Positions 16,069 through 26,179 are shown, counted from the first letter of the stretch. The stretch is 64,000 nt of DNA from Bacteroidaceae bacterium (GCA_017458585.1 JAFTAJ010000036.1:56869-120868); one strand, 5' to 3'. The notes: generated from the letters alone by a model not told the origin. Translations and numbers: made by a program.

Positions 16069-19000
16069 ATGCAAGACTTTGTTCATCTCCACGTACATAC
16101 GTACTACTCTATCCTTGACGGAATGTCGCCCATCCCCAAGCTTGTTGACAAAGCTGCCAAGAACGGCATGCGCGGCCTTGCCGTGACAGACCATGGCAAT
16201 ATGTTTGGCATCAAAGAACTCTTTGACTGTTGTGCCGACCTCAACAAGAAGCGGAAGGAGGAGGGGCTGGAACCGTTCAAACCCATTTGCGGCTGCGAGA
16301 TGTATGTGTCAAAGTTCGGACCTAAGGAGCAAAAGAACAAGGAAGACCAGAACGGCTATCACCTGATTGTGCTTGCCAAAAACCTGACGGGCTACCGCAA
16401 CCTGGTGAAGCTCGTGTCGAACTCGTGGACCGACGGTTTCTACTACCGTCCGCGCACCGACCGCAAGGACTTGGAGAAGTATCATGAAGGACTCATCGTC
16501 TGCTCCGCCTGCATTGCGGGAGAGGTGCCGGCCAAGATTCTGAGCAACGATATGGAGGGCGCCCGCGAGGCAATAGAGTGGTATCACGGCATCTGGGGCG
16601 ACGACTATTATCTGGAGCTACAGCGCCATGAGGTGAAAGACCCTGCCCAGCGTGCCAATCGCGAGACTTTCCCCCTGCAGCAGCAGGCCAACAAGGTGCT
16701 ACTGGAGATGGCCGAGGAGTATGGCATTAAGGTAATATGCTCCAACGACTGTCATTTTGTGGACGAGGACGATGCCGAAGCGCACGACCACCTACTCTGC
16801 CTCTCGACGAGCAAAGCTCTGGACGACCCCACGCGACTGCTATACACCAAGCAAGAATGGTTTAAGACGCGCGAGGAGATGAGCGAAGTCTTTAGTGACC
16901 TGCCGCAGGCCCTGGCCAATACGTGTGAGATTCTCGACAAAGTAGAATTCTACAGCCTCGACAGTCTGCCCATCATGCCCAATTTCCCCATACCCGAGGA
17001 ATTTGGCACAGAGGACGAGTGGCGCAAGAAATTCACCGAAGAGGAACTGGTGCGCGAATTCACCTCCGATGCCAACGGCCAGAACTCCTCATCGTCAGAG
17101 GAGGTAGAGGCCAAAATAAAGAAGCTGGGCGGCATCGACAAACTCTACCGTATAAAATTTGAAGCCGACTATCTGGGCAAACTGGCCTACGATGGCGCGA
17201 AGCGCTTGTACGGCGACCCCGTGCCCCACGAGGTGGAAGACCGCATTCGCTTTGAGTTGCATGTAATGAAGACGATGGGATTCCCTGGATACTTCTTGAT
17301 TGTGCAGGACTTCATCAACGCAGCTCGCAACGATTTGGGTGTTTGGGTAGGTCCCGGCCGTGGCTCGGCAGCGGGCAGCGTCGTGGCCTACTGCCTCGGC
17401 ATCACGCGCATCGACCCACTGAAATATGACCTGCTGTTTGAGCGTTTCCTCAATCCCGACCGTATCTCTCTGCCAGATATTGACACCGACTTTGATGACG
17501 ACGGCCGTGGGCGTGTGCTGCAATGGGTGATGGACAAATATGGTGTGGAGAACTGCGCGCACATCATCACCTACGCCAAGATGGCGACCAAGAACTCTAT
17601 CAAGGACGTGGCACGAGTGGAGAACCTGCCGCTGGCTACGAGCAACGCGTTGTGCAAAGCGATACCCGACCGACTGCCCGACGTGAACGGCAAGACTCCC
17701 AAGATGAATCTCGCCAACGCCATCAAAGCAGTGCCCGAACTGCGCGACGCCGAGAACTCGAGCGACCCACTACTAGCCAACACCATCAAGTATGCCCGCA
17801 AGCTGGAAGGCACGGTGAGGGGCACAGGCATCCATGCCTGCGGATTCATCATCTGCGGCGACCCCATCTCCAACCATGTGCCCGTATCCACTGCCGACGA
17901 CCCTGACTTCCCTGGCACCAAGACCACGGTAACGCAGTATGACGGTCATGTGATTGAATCGACGGGTCTCATAAAGATGGACTTCCTCGGGCTGAAGACG
18001 CTGTCCGAGCAGAAAGAAGCAGTGAAGATTGTGAAACGTACGCGCGGCATAGACGTGGACCTCGATAACATCCCTCTTGACGACGAACTGACCTATAAAC
18101 TCTTTCAAGAGGGTCGCACCATCGGTACCTTCCAGTTTGAGTCGCCGGGCATGCAGAAATATCTGCGCGAACTGCACCCCACGGTGTTTGAGGATCTCAT
18201 AGCCATGAACGCCCTATACCGCCCGGGACCTATGGACAAGATTCCGTCTTTTATCCGCCGCAAGCATGGAGAGGAAGAGATAAAGTATGACATCCCCGAA
18301 ATGGAGCGCTATCTGAAGGACACCTATGGTGTGACTGTCTATCAAGAGCAGGTGATGTTGCTAAGCCGTCAGCTGGCGGGCTTCACCAGGGGACAGAGCG
18401 ACTCGCTGCGTAAGGCGATGGGCAAGAAGCAAAAGAAGATAGTCAACGAGATGAAACCGAAGTTTATCGACGGCGGCAAAGCAAGGGGACACGACCCTGC
18501 AATGCTCGAGAAGATTTGGGGCGAGTGGGAGAAGTTTGCCGAATACGCCTTCAACAAATCTCATGCGGCCTGCTACTCGTGGGTAGCTTACCAGACAGCT
18601 TATCTCAAGGCTCACTACCCTGCCGAGTTTATGGCCGCCATAATGACATGCCGCCGCAACGACATCAAGGAGATTACCATTCTGATGGACGAGTGTCGCC
18701 TGATGGGTATTACCACGTTGGGGCCTGATGTCAACGAAAGTTATAGTGATTTTGGCGTCAACCAGCACGGCGAGATTCGCTTTGGCCTTGCAGCCATAAA
18801 GAATATGGGCGAAAACGCTGCCGAGTCGATCATCGCTGAGCGTGAGAATAACGGCCCATTCCGTGACATCTACGATTTTATGGCCAGAATCAACTACTCA
18901 CTTGTCAACCGCAGATGTCTGGAGGCTCTCGCCTACAGCGGTGCGCTCGACAGTTTTGGCTATAAGAGACAGCAGATTTTTCTTGCCAACAGCAAGGGCG

Positions 19001-19791
19001 ATGTGTTTCTCGACGCCTTGATGAAGTATGGCGCTACCTGCCAAAACGACAAGATACTGTCGCAGGGTTCACTGTTTGGCGACATGGAGGAGTATAGCAT
19101 CACCAAGCCAGACGCACCGACATATATGGGCGAGGCCAACACGCTCGACATACTCAACATGGAGCGCAGTTTTATCGGCATTTATCTGTCAGCGCACCCG
19201 CTGGACATGTATAAGCTGTTTCTCAAGAAGTGCTGCGATGCTCACCCCGCCCAGCTGGCTGGCGATGAGCGTGAGGTGCTGCTGTCAGAGAAACATACAT
19301 GGCTATGTGGTGGCATTGTGACTGATGTACAAGAACGAATGACGAAAAAAGGCATGCCGTTCGGCAAAGTACATATAGAGGATTTCGACAGCGACGGCGA
19401 GATTGCCATCTTTGACCAATGGAAGAATGTGAGGAACTACTTCGTGAAGGACGCAGTGGTGTTTATGAAGGTCAAGTTGGAGCAAAATATCTATGTGCCC
19501 AACAGGATAGACATGAAGTTCCTTGAAGTGAAAGGACTTGAAGAGGCTCAGCAGGAAATGATGCATAGTTTCACCATCAAGGCGAGTGCAGATCTCTTTG
19601 ATGAGCATCTTAACAATATTCTGGTCAATGCAATCAAAGATAATAAGGGGCCAACACAAATCAAGATTCTTGCTTTCGACCCCCAGACGCACACTCCTCT
19701 CACCCTCGTGGTGCCTCACCGCGTAACGCTCACCTACGATATGGTGGAAACCATCGAACAATTTGATGGTGTCACAACGAGTTTTGAATAA
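16069..19791 (+). CDS. dnaE: DNA polymerase III alpha subunit
   Basis: Catalytic subunit of the replicative polymerase, 1240 residues. The order is: PHP domain (about 1-280, opening FVHLHVHTYYSILDGM), palm with catalytic Asp residues in LPDIDTDFDDDGRGR (about residue 470), further palm and fingers segments (YRPGPMDKIPSFIRRKHG, YQEQVMLL), the HhH and beta-binding region, and a C-terminal OB domain (about 1030-1110). The sequence before it has a TAACTTCG -7-like element at 16030-16037. It forms a single transcription unit ending in the hairpin at 19794-19827. All family domains are present. Confidence 0.97.
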   Translation: MQDFVHLHVHTYYSILDGMSPIPKLVDKAAKNGMRGLAVTDHGNMFGIKELFDCCADLNKKRKEEGLEPFKPICGCEMYVSKFGPKEQKNKEDQNGYHLIVLAKNLTGYRNLVKLVSNSWTDGFYYRPRTDRKDLEKYHEGLIVCSACIAGEVPAKILSNDMEGAREAIEWYHGIWGDDYYLELQRHEVKDPAQRANRETFPLQQQANKVLLEMAEEYGIKVICSNDCHFVDEDDAEAHDHLLCLSTSKALDDPTRLLYTKQEWFKTREEMSEVFSDLPQALANTCEILDKVEFYSLDSLPIMPNFPIPEEFGTEDEWRKKFTEEELVREFTSDANGQNSSSSEEVEAKIKKLGGIDKLYRIKFEADYLGKLAYDGAKRLYGDPVPHEVEDRIRFELHVMKTMGFPGYFLIVQDFINAARNDLGVWVGPGRGSAAGSVVAYCLGITRIDPLKYDLLFERFLNPDRISLPDIDTDFDDDGRGRVLQWVMDKYGVENCAHIITYAKMATKNSIKDVARVENLPLATSNALCKAIPDRLPDVNGKTPKMNLANAIKAVPELRDAENSSDPLLANTIKYARKLEGTVRGTGIHACGFIICGDPISNHVPVSTADDPDFPGTKTTVTQYDGHVIESTGLIKMDFLGLKTLSEQKEAVKIVKRTRGIDVDLDNIPLDDELTYKLFQEGRTIGTFQFESPGMQKYLRELHPTVFEDLIAMNALYRPGPMDKIPSFIRRKHGEEEIKYDIPEMERYLKDTYGVTVYQEQVMLLSRQLAGFTRGQSDSLRKAMGKKQKKIVNEMKPKFIDGGKARGHDPAMLEKIWGEWEKFAEYAFNKSHAACYSWVAYQTAYLKAHYPAEFMAAIMTCRRNDIKEITILMDECRLMGITTLGPDVNESYSDFGVNQHGEIRFGLAAIKNMGENAAESIIAERENNGPFRDIYDFMARINYSLVNRRCLEALAYSGALDSFGYKRQQIFLANSKGDVFLDALMKYGATCQNDKILSQGSLFGDMEEYSITKPDAPTYMGEANTLDILNMERSFIGIYLSAHPLDMYKLFLKKCCDAHPAQLAGDEREVLLSEKHTWLCGGIVTDVQERMTKKGMPFGKVHIEDFDSDGEIAIFDQWKNVRNYFVKDAVVFMKVKLEQNIYVPNRIDMKFLEVKGLEEAQQEMMHSFTIKASADLFDEHLNNILVNAIKDNKGPTQIKILAFDPQTHTPLTLVVPHRVTLTYDMVETIEQFDGVTTSFE

Positions 19792-19793
19792 GA

Positions 19794-19827
19794 AAAGGGA
19801 GCAACCATAGTTGCCCCCTTTTTTTTC
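19794..19827 (+). terminator. Terminator of dnaE
   Basis: AAAAGGGAGCAAC pairs with GTTGCCCCCTTTT with one mismatch, followed by a run of T. It lies between convergent genes and could work in both directions. Confidence 0.8.
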
Positions 19828-19843
19828 TTTGTTGCAGCTCTTT

Positions 19844-22800
19844 TTACTCGGAGAGTTGGAGGAGCTTTGCTATTCTTGCCTGGAAGGCGCGGCTGCCTGC
19901 TGCGTCGCCGCCGATGATAGCCGTGTAGATGGCTACCACGTCAGCGGTGTTGACTGAACCGTCGCCATTGACATCGGCTCCCTCTTTCGTGAAGCCGCTG
20001 GCGGAGCCCTTCTCAATATAGGTATAGACAGCCACTACGTCGGCGGTGTTGGTCTTGCCGTCACCATTGACATCGGCAGAATCGTCCACCTCAGGCCACT
20101 CCAGACCTTCGATGACGATGGTGAGGTCAGTCTCCACATCCTTCACCTCGCCCTTGTAGTAGGCAGCGTCGATGGCGCCAGTGTTGGCTCCAATGCCTAC
20201 GGGCTCAGGACGGCATACAAAGGCGGAGCCGTCGGAGAAAGCGGTACCTCCGGGAGTAGACTCGGAGAACAGCATACCATGGATGCCGTTGACGGGCATA
20301 GCCTTGTCGGTAACTTCAGAGGGGAACGGGATAACGAGCTCGCGGGACTCGCACTCCTGCTCGGGGTCGCCAAGGACGATGATGCCCGACTCGCCTGCTG
20401 CAATTTCATCCTTAAGGTAGAGTTCTACGGTAGTGGAGCCGTCGTCATTCTTGGTCATCTTCTTGATGCCATAGAGATAGACATCCTCGTTGTAGTCAGC
20501 AATGCTGGTGAGGTTATAGGGCAATGCGATTACATCGATAAGGTTGTTGGCAAAGATATCAATAACGATGAGCTCTGTCTGGTCAGGATCAATCTCCTCA
20601 AACCTCCATGCTCCATCGCCATAGACAGCAGCCTCGCCCACCTCTACATGCTGACCGGTGAGGCAAGCCATCATCGCGGCATTATTGCCCACCTCGTTGG
20701 TGAGGAAGAATCCGAAGGAAGCGTTGCCTAGCAGCTGCACATCGTAAGCCACAGGCTTCTGCGCGGTATAGATGCTGGCTCCCTCCTTGTTGCCCTCGCC
20801 CATATAGAGGCCTGTGCCGAGATTCTGAACTGCATACTTGCCGTCCTCCATCTCCACGAGTCGCCACATGGAATAGGGGTCATACTCGTAGTTGGGCAGG
20901 AGTTCCTCGGTGAGCAAACCGTAGCGCACGTGGTCACCGCTGTTGGGGCCGTCGGCATAGAGCGCAGCGTTGGCCATCGGCAACGGGTCGTCAGTGGAGC
21001 CGCCATTGTAATGATATTCAGCTTGGGAGGCGGAGAGGATATGATACCACTTGCCAGGCTCGGGCAACTTGATTGTAGCAAGGAAAGCAGCCTTGGCCTC
21101 CTTGAGCTTGGTTGTTGCAGCGTCCACCTCTTCCTTCACGAGCGGAGTGGTGAAGCCCGTTTCCTTAGCCTCAGCCACGGCGGTGCGGAGAGCGTCAACA
21201 GCTTCTTGCGTGGTCTCGCCAATGCCTTCGCCGATGACAGCGGTGGAGACATAATCCTCAAGCTGTGCGGCAAGCTGTGCCACATAAGTGGTGTCGGCAT
21301 AGAGAGCCTTCACGGCGGCTATGGCATCGCGCATCTGGGCAAGGTCTTCGTCGGTGACGGTGCCATTGGCTACCTTGGTAGTGCCCTCGTTGGCCATAGC
21401 ATACATAACATCAGCCACCTCGGCCATGCCCTCGGTGTAGCAGTACTGCGAGAGAGTCTCGTCGAGCACTACGGGATAAACCTGCAGCTCAGCGAGCGAG
21501 AAGAACGGATACTGCGCTCCCGAGTTCTTACGATTCTTGTTGGTGGCCACCACGTCCATGCGCACATACTTATATTCTTTGCCCAGGTCTATGGTCGGCG
21601 TGGTTGCCCAGTTCTGATAATTATCGGTGTTGTTGCCCCAGAGGTCCTTGATATCTACTTGGCGGATGAATGTCCAAACCTCTTCTTGAGTAAGAGAATC
21701 CTTTTCCTCATTGGAGGCATAGAAGGAGATCAACACGGGGCGGTCTTGCGTTCCCCAGCTGTCGCAACGCTGCTGCATCTTCATCTCAAAGCCCGATACG
21801 GGAGTCTTGGAGAAGTCAAACTGCAGGTTATGAGGCTTGGTCAAAGGATCGTTCGCAACATGCCAAGTGGAGTGGAAGAACGTCTTGGCGTCATTGGGAT
21901 CGCTGGGGTTACCGTCGATAAGAGCAGCGTAGGTTCCCTGACTGGGGTCTTTGGCGTTAGACCAGATCTGGCAGTCGGGGTCATCGTCGGTAGTATTGGT
22001 AATAAGTCCCTCGGTGCTTACGGTGTAGTGGGTGATATTGTCCCATAGATTGCCTGCCTCCTTGAGAAGCTCACTCATCATGTCGTTGCGCTCCATCTGT
22101 GCCTTTATATCGCCAATATTATCGAGAATGGAGTCGGGTACCACGCGGATATACCATGTTGACATACCGTTGATGGCGTTGTCGCTCCACACCACGATGT
22201 CGCCGCCCTGTCCGCTGCCGGAGCTATGGCTCTCGGGATGGTAGGTAATCTTGCTGAAGGTGCTGTAGAGAATCCACTGCAGCGAGCCGATAGGCTTGAT
22301 AATCTGCTCATAGCCTTCGGTGGACGACAGCTTAACCTTCTGGCTGCTGGCGTCGCGTTCGGGACCATTGATGTAGCGCTCGTTCCAAAAGTTCTTGATA
22401 AAGAAGTTGCCGCTGGCAAGGGGCGATATCTGGAAAATCTGCTTGGGGTCTTTCATGTTGAGCGTAGTCCAGCCGAGCTGGGTGTCGGAGTTGACGGTCA
22501 TCGCCTTCTCTTTACCTTGCTTGTTCATGAATTCGGGGAAGGCACTAACAATATAGTAGTAACCGTCGGTGAGTGGGTTAACGCTGTTCTCCACCGCCTC
22601 CTTGGCAGCAATCAGCTTATCCATCGCGGCCTGATACTCCTCGTCGGTGTGGTCTTCCATAGAGCAGAGCAGAGCCTCCTCCAATGCCTGATTGAAAGCA
22701 TCCACCTTGTCCTGCGGATAGAGACCGGGCTGATCGCCAGACTCATAGTCCACGCCTGCCTCGGAAATCTCGTCAATCAGCGCCAACAGGTCGCCCTGCA

Positions 22801-23407
22801 GGTCGTGCTGATAGTAGACATAGTAAGCGTTCCACGCATTGGTGTCGTGATACTCGCCCCAGCTGAATACGGAGCCGATACCCCAATAGGCGCAGTTGCA
22901 AAGGAAGTTCTGGTGCCCATTGTCATCGCGGAAGCAGAACACGGCAGAAGTCTCGTCCCAAGTAGGACCATACTTCTCGTTCACCTCTGACGAGTCCTTG
23001 GCCAAGTGGATGGAGAAAGGCAGAGCATACTCAATGTCGTCCTTCATCGTACCGAAGCCGCTCTGGCCTGCACCCATCGGGTCTGCATGGTTGTTGCCCA
23101 GAAACTGTAGTGTAGCCAGGTTCTGAAGGAAATAAGTCTGCAGACCACGACTATCCTTAGGTCCCTCGACAACAATCCAGGAGGTACGGGTACTCCAAGG
23201 CTTCACATTGTGGAGGGCACCAGACTCGTCCACACCCATGTAGTAGTCGGTGTTGTTGCCCTGGGTTCCACACCAGAGGGCAATAGTATCACCGGCTTTA
23301 ATCTCATCGGCAGCCACACGGTCGCCCAGCACATAGCGGGCCTCCGCCGTCTGCCACATAGCTGCGCCCATGAGCGCAACCATCACGCATAGTAAAAAAC
23401 GTTTCAT
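19844..23407 (-). CDS. Large secreted multidomain protein with C-terminal dockerin-type repeats
   Basis: 1187 residues. The signal peptide is MKRFLLCVMVALMGAAMWQ. Visible parts: a ricin/beta-trefoil-like N-terminal region (about 25-210); an acidic three-helix FIVAR-like segment (about 220-290); further sheet-rich blocks; a discoidin (F5/8 type C)-like region around residues 510-650 (HSTWHVANDPLTKPHNLQF, SISFYASNEE-type strand); more helical FIVAR-like segments (about 670-780); and two dockerin-like calcium loops at the C-terminus, DVNGDGKTNTADVV and DVNGDGSVNTADVV. No glycosidase or peptidase motif is seen. Such proteins are usually surface or secreted carbohydrate-binding scaffolds. The neighbour upstream is the PAP2 gene, 39 bases away. 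Confidence 0.75.
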   Translation of the reverse strand: MKRFLLCVMVALMGAAMWQTAEARYVLGDRVAADEIKAGDTIALWCGTQGNNTDYYMGVDESGALHNVKPWSTRTSWIVVEGPKDSRGLQTYFLQNLATLQFLGNNHADPMGAGQSGFGTMKDDIEYALPFSIHLAKDSSEVNEKYGPTWDETSAVFCFRDDNGHQNFLCNCAYWGIGSVFSWGEYHDTNAWNAYYVYYQHDLQGDLLALIDEISEAGVDYESGDQPGLYPQDKVDAFNQALEEALLCSMEDHTDEEYQAAMDKLIAAKEAVENSVNPLTDGYYYIVSAFPEFMNKQGKEKAMTVNSDTQLGWTTLNMKDPKQIFQISPLASGNFFIKNFWNERYINGPERDASSQKVKLSSTEGYEQIIKPIGSLQWILYSTFSKITYHPESHSSGSGQGGDIVVWSDNAINGMSTWYIRVVPDSILDNIGDIKAQMERNDMMSELLKEAGNLWDNITHYTVSTEGLITNTTDDDPDCQIWSNAKDPSQGTYAALIDGNPSDPNDAKTFFHSTWHVANDPLTKPHNLQFDFSKTPVSGFEMKMQQRCDSWGTQDRPVLISFYASNEEKDSLTQEEVWTFIRQVDIKDLWGNNTDNYQNWATTPTIDLGKEYKYVRMDVVATNKNRKNSGAQYPFFSLAELQVYPVVLDETLSQYCYTEGMAEVADVMYAMANEGTTKVANGTVTDEDLAQMRDAIAAVKALYADTTYVAQLAAQLEDYVSTAVIGEGIGETTQEAVDALRTAVAEAKETGFTTPLVKEEVDAATTKLKEAKAAFLATIKLPEPGKWYHILSASQAEYHYNGGSTDDPLPMANAALYADGPNSGDHVRYGLLTEELLPNYEYDPYSMWRLVEMEDGKYAVQNLGTGLYMGEGNKEGASIYTAQKPVAYDVQLLGNASFGFFLTNEVGNNAAMMACLTGQHVEVGEAAVYGDGAWRFEEIDPDQTELIVIDIFANNLIDVIALPYNLTSIADYNEDVYLYGIKKMTKNDDGSTTVELYLKDEIAAGESGIIVLGDPEQECESRELVIPFPSEVTDKAMPVNGIHGMLFSESTPGGTAFSDGSAFVCRPEPVGIGANTGAIDAAYYKGEVKDVETDLTIVIEGLEWPEVDDSADVNGDGKTNTADVVAVYTYIEKGSASGFTKEGADVNGDGSVNTADVVAIYTAIIGGDAAGSRAFQARIAKLLQLSE

Positions 23408-23446
23408 TTTATTATAGTTATTAGAGGTTATTGATATTGGTTATTA

Positions 23447-24478
23447 TTAATGCCTATGATGCCTATGGCGGTGATGACGATGATGGGTGTGGTGATGACC
23501 GAAGCGGTGGAGGTTGTCGAACCCTTCGGGGCGGTGGAACAGCTTTGATTTGTAGAGCTTCCTTGCTATAACCATAAAGATGATGGCCGACACCCATCCC
23601 GCCAGCACGTCGATAGCGTAATGCGCACCGATGTACACCGTAGATAGGCAGAGCAGCACATAGAACGGCAGCATGAGCATTGCCCAACGCTTCTTGAGCC
23701 TATACAACATAATAAAAATTACCGTGGACACACCCACATGGCTGCTGGGGAAAGCGGCGATGGGTGTCTCGCTGCCATGTAGCAGATAGACTAGATAACT
23801 GAACGGCCCCGAGTAGCTTGCGGGCAACTCCGAGTGGGTGCGAAACCAATCGTCTATGAAAGGAAAGACTCCGTTGGCAGCATCCACCCCGGGAGCGGTG
23901 AAATAGAACTGCGGGCCGGCGCTATTGAACAGGAGGAACACCACATAGTAAAGGAAGAAGGTGCACATCATCACAAACGTGACGCTGTCGAAGCGGCGCG
24001 GCCTCTTGGTCATCACTATCAGCACCATGAGCACTATCATGGCGAAATAGGAGAAATAACCGAAACAGAATAGCTCCTTCCAGAACGCACCGCTCAGCGC
24101 CTGGCTAAACACTAGCGCAGGCTGACACCCGAAGATGGTTTGCTCCACATTGGCCAGCAGATGATCCTGATTGGGCAGCATCGAGGAGAAATGATAAATG
24201 TCAGGGTACCAATAAGCCAGCAGTGCCACCTGAAACACTACGCGCAACTGATATGTAGCATGGCACGGGAATCGTTGATAGAGCAGATAGAGCAAGAAGG
24301 CTATCGCCACTATAGCTATGCGCCCTCCCACTACGCTAATCAGCGCTGCGCTCTCCATATCGCCATAATAGAGTGCCGTAAGCAGCAGGGTAAAACCTAT
24401 ATATATTGCTGCCAGTTTCTCCACTCCAAGCAGTCCGGGCATCGGATACTGCTCCTTAAAGTAATTTCTTATATCCAT
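23447..24478 (-). CDS. PAP2-family membrane phosphatase with a histidine-rich tail
   Basis: 343-residue polytopic membrane protein with about six hydrophobic segments. The PAP2 catalytic motifs are FPSSHVGVS (PSGH type) and GAHYAIDVLAG (H-x-x-x-D type). The overall pattern resembles Aur1/inositol-phosphorylceramide-synthase-like PAP2 proteins of Bacteroidota, so the substrate may be a lipid phosphate or a sphingolipid; this is inference. The C-terminus is unusual: the last 16 residues read HHHTHHRHHRHRHHRH, 12 of them histidine. The gene overlaps the upstream epimerase by 10 bases, indicating coupled translation. Confidence 0.82.
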   Translation of the reverse strand: MDIRNYFKEQYPMPGLLGVEKLAAIYIGFTLLLTALYYGDMESAALISVVGGRIAIVAIAFLLYLLYQRFPCHATYQLRVVFQVALLAYWYPDIYHFSSMLPNQDHLLANVEQTIFGCQPALVFSQALSGAFWKELFCFGYFSYFAMIVLMVLIVMTKRPRRFDSVTFVMMCTFFLYYVVFLLFNSAGPQFYFTAPGVDAANGVFPFIDDWFRTHSELPASYSGPFSYLVYLLHGSETPIAAFPSSHVGVSTVIFIMLYRLKKRWAMLMLPFYVLLCLSTVYIGAHYAIDVLAGWVSAIIFMVIARKLYKSKLFHRPEGFDNLHRFGHHHTHHRHHRHRHHRH

Positions 24479-25440
24479 TTTTGTTGTTTATACCAGGCCA
24501 CCGTTTCCGCCACTCCGCGAGCCAGGTCGTATGCTGGCTTATAGCCAAGCTCCTCCGCTGCTTGCGAGATGTCGCATCGCCAGTCCCTGCGTTTTAATAT
24601 GTTATACTTATCTGTGTTGAGCGTAGTCATTTTATGACTGATGCCAGCCCACCATTGCCCTACGCAGCATACCGCCTTGAGCAGCCACAGAGGAGCCGTG
24701 ATATGCACCACGCGGCGCACGCCCATTTCTTTCTGCAGCAAACGGCTGAAGTCGCGGCTTGTGTAGGTGGCTCCGTCAGACAGGGGATAGATGGCTCCGG
24801 GCTTGTCGCCTGTCAATGCCAGCATGGTCGCAGCGCATAGGTCTTTCACATAGATAAATGTGATGTGCTGCGGTTTGTAGCCCACCGCGAAATCCACATG
24901 TCTCTTTATGCTCTTCGCCATAAGGAAGTAGTCCTTCTCGCGAGGGCCATACACTCCCGTCGGGCGCAGTACCACGCAGTCCATCTTGTCAGCAGCATCC
25001 CTTACGCGCTGCTCTGCCGCCAGTTTCGAGCGACCGTAAGCCGTGTCGGGGATGCCTGCACTCAGCGAACTCATCAGAACAAAGCGTCGCGGTTCCATGT
25101 CGAGCGCACAGAGCACATCCAAAAGATTAGCCGTAGCCTCGCAGTTAGCACGCATAAACTCCGCTTCATTGGCGGCCTTGGTAGCACCCGCAGCATGTAC
25201 CACATAATCCCATCCTGCACCGCTATGCTCTAACTTGAATACACTAAGTTGCTTGTGCAATGCCTGGACGTCATTGAGTGACAGAGTGATGAAATTGATG
25301 CGCTCGTCTTGCAGCCATCGCCGCGACGACGTCTTTCGCATCCCAGCCCATACCTTCATACCAGCATCCAAAGCCGTCTCCACGAGGTGACTGCCCACAA
25401 AGCCGCTGGCTCCCGTAATCAGTATGGACTTGCTTTTCAT
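24469..25440 (-). CDS. NAD(P)-dependent epimerase/reductase (extended SDR)
   Basis: 323 residues. The Rossmann loop ITGASGFVGSHLVE begins the protein, and the catalytic tyrosine and lysine are in YGRSKLAAEQ. Sequence character (RPTGVYGPREKDY, then a C-terminal domain without a sugar-binding signature) places it nearest the dihydroflavonol reductase/3-beta-hydroxysteroid dehydrogenase group. It lies 2 bases after the sirtuin stop and overlaps the PAP2 start, forming a three-gene operon sirtuin-SDR-PAP2. Reductase acting on a sphingoid or other lipid is one possibility given the PAP2 neighbour; unproven. Confidence 0.82.
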   Translation of the reverse strand: MKSKSILITGASGFVGSHLVETALDAGMKVWAGMRKTSSRRWLQDERINFITLSLNDVQALHKQLSVFKLEHSGAGWDYVVHAAGATKAANEAEFMRANCEATANLLDVLCALDMEPRRFVLMSSLSAGIPDTAYGRSKLAAEQRVRDAADKMDCVVLRPTGVYGPREKDYFLMAKSIKRHVDFAVGYKPQHITFIYVKDLCAATMLALTGDKPGAIYPLSDGATYTSRDFSRLLQKEMGVRRVVHITAPLWLLKAVCCVGQWWAGISHKMTTLNTDKYNILKRRDWRCDISQAAEELGYKPAYDLARGVAETVAWYKQQKWI

Positions 25441-25442
25441 TT

Positions 25443-26144
25443 CTATTTCAAAATCTCCACCAGTCTCTTCATTCCCTCCGTAGCTCCCGCCATGATATGC
25501 GTTACATTCAGGCCATAGGGCACCTTCACTTCTTTAGGATCAATCAGGTAGATGGGCACGCCAGGCTGGGCATAGTTGATTAGTCCCGCGGCGGGATACA
25601 CATTGAGCGACGTTCCAATAATGACAAAGATGTCCGCCTTGCTCACCTGCTCAGCAGCAGGCGCAATCATCGGCACTGCCTCTTCAAAGAACACAATGTA
25701 AGGCCTCAACAGCGAGCCATCGCCAGCCTTAGTGCCTGGTTTCACCTCCCAGTTATCGCGGTCAAGCACCTGCCAGTAGTTGGGGTTCTCCACATCGCGG
25801 CTGGAGCATACCTTGAGCAGCTCGCCGTGGAGGTGGATGACATGTGAGGAGCCTGCCCTCTCGTGGAGGTCGTCAACATTCTGGGTCACTACCGTGACAT
25901 TGTAATCCTTCTCCAACTCAGCCACCAATCGATGGCCTCCGCAGGGCTGTGTGTCGAACAACTGGCGGCGCCGTTCGTTGTAGAAGCTCGTCACCAAGTC
26001 GGGGTCTTCCATCCATCCAGTATGGCTCGCCACTTGCATCACGGGATACTGTTCCCACAGTCCGCCACTATCGCGAAAGGTGGAGATGCCACTCTCGGCA
26101 CTCATACCTGCACCGGTAAGAAAGACTACCTTCTTTGCTGCCAT
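25443..26144 (-). CDS. cobB: Sirtuin, NAD-dependent protein deacylase (CobB type)
   Basis: 233-residue class III sirtuin. NAD motifs are LTGAGMSAESGISTFRD, TQNVDDLHERAG and IGTSLNVYPAAGL; the catalytic His is in HLHGELLKVC. The Tyr and Arg of FYNERRRQ match the Tyr-x-x-Arg pair that binds succinyl- or malonyl-lysine in SIRT5 and E. coli CobB, pointing to desuccinylase activity. The four zinc cysteines of most sirtuins are missing; only one Cys follows the catalytic His. First gene of the operon with the SDR and PAP2 genes; a -7 element TAACTTTG is at 26172-26179. Confidence 0.92.
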   Translation of the reverse strand: MAAKKVVFLTGAGMSAESGISTFRDSGGLWEQYPVMQVASHTGWMEDPDLVTSFYNERRRQLFDTQPCGGHRLVAELEKDYNVTVVTQNVDDLHERAGSSHVIHLHGELLKVCSSRDVENPNYWQVLDRDNWEVKPGTKAGDGSLLRPYIVFFEEAVPMIAPAAEQVSKADIFVIIGTSLNVYPAAGLINYAQPGVPIYLIDPKEVKVPYGLNVTHIMAGATEGMKRLVEILK

Positions 26145-26171
26145 TTCACCTTAATTTATAAATATATAGGG

Positions 26172-26179
26172 CAAAGTTA
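26172..26179 (-). promoter_or_regulatory. -7 element of the sirtuin operon
   Basis: TAACTTTG on the minus strand, exact to TAnnTTTG, 28 bases before the start. No TTTG at the expected -33 distance. Confidence 0.5.

Noticed and set aside
20930..22048. 372-codon frame on plus opposite the dockerin protein
   Set aside because: Shadow frame in GC-rich antisense sequence; no start context or family.
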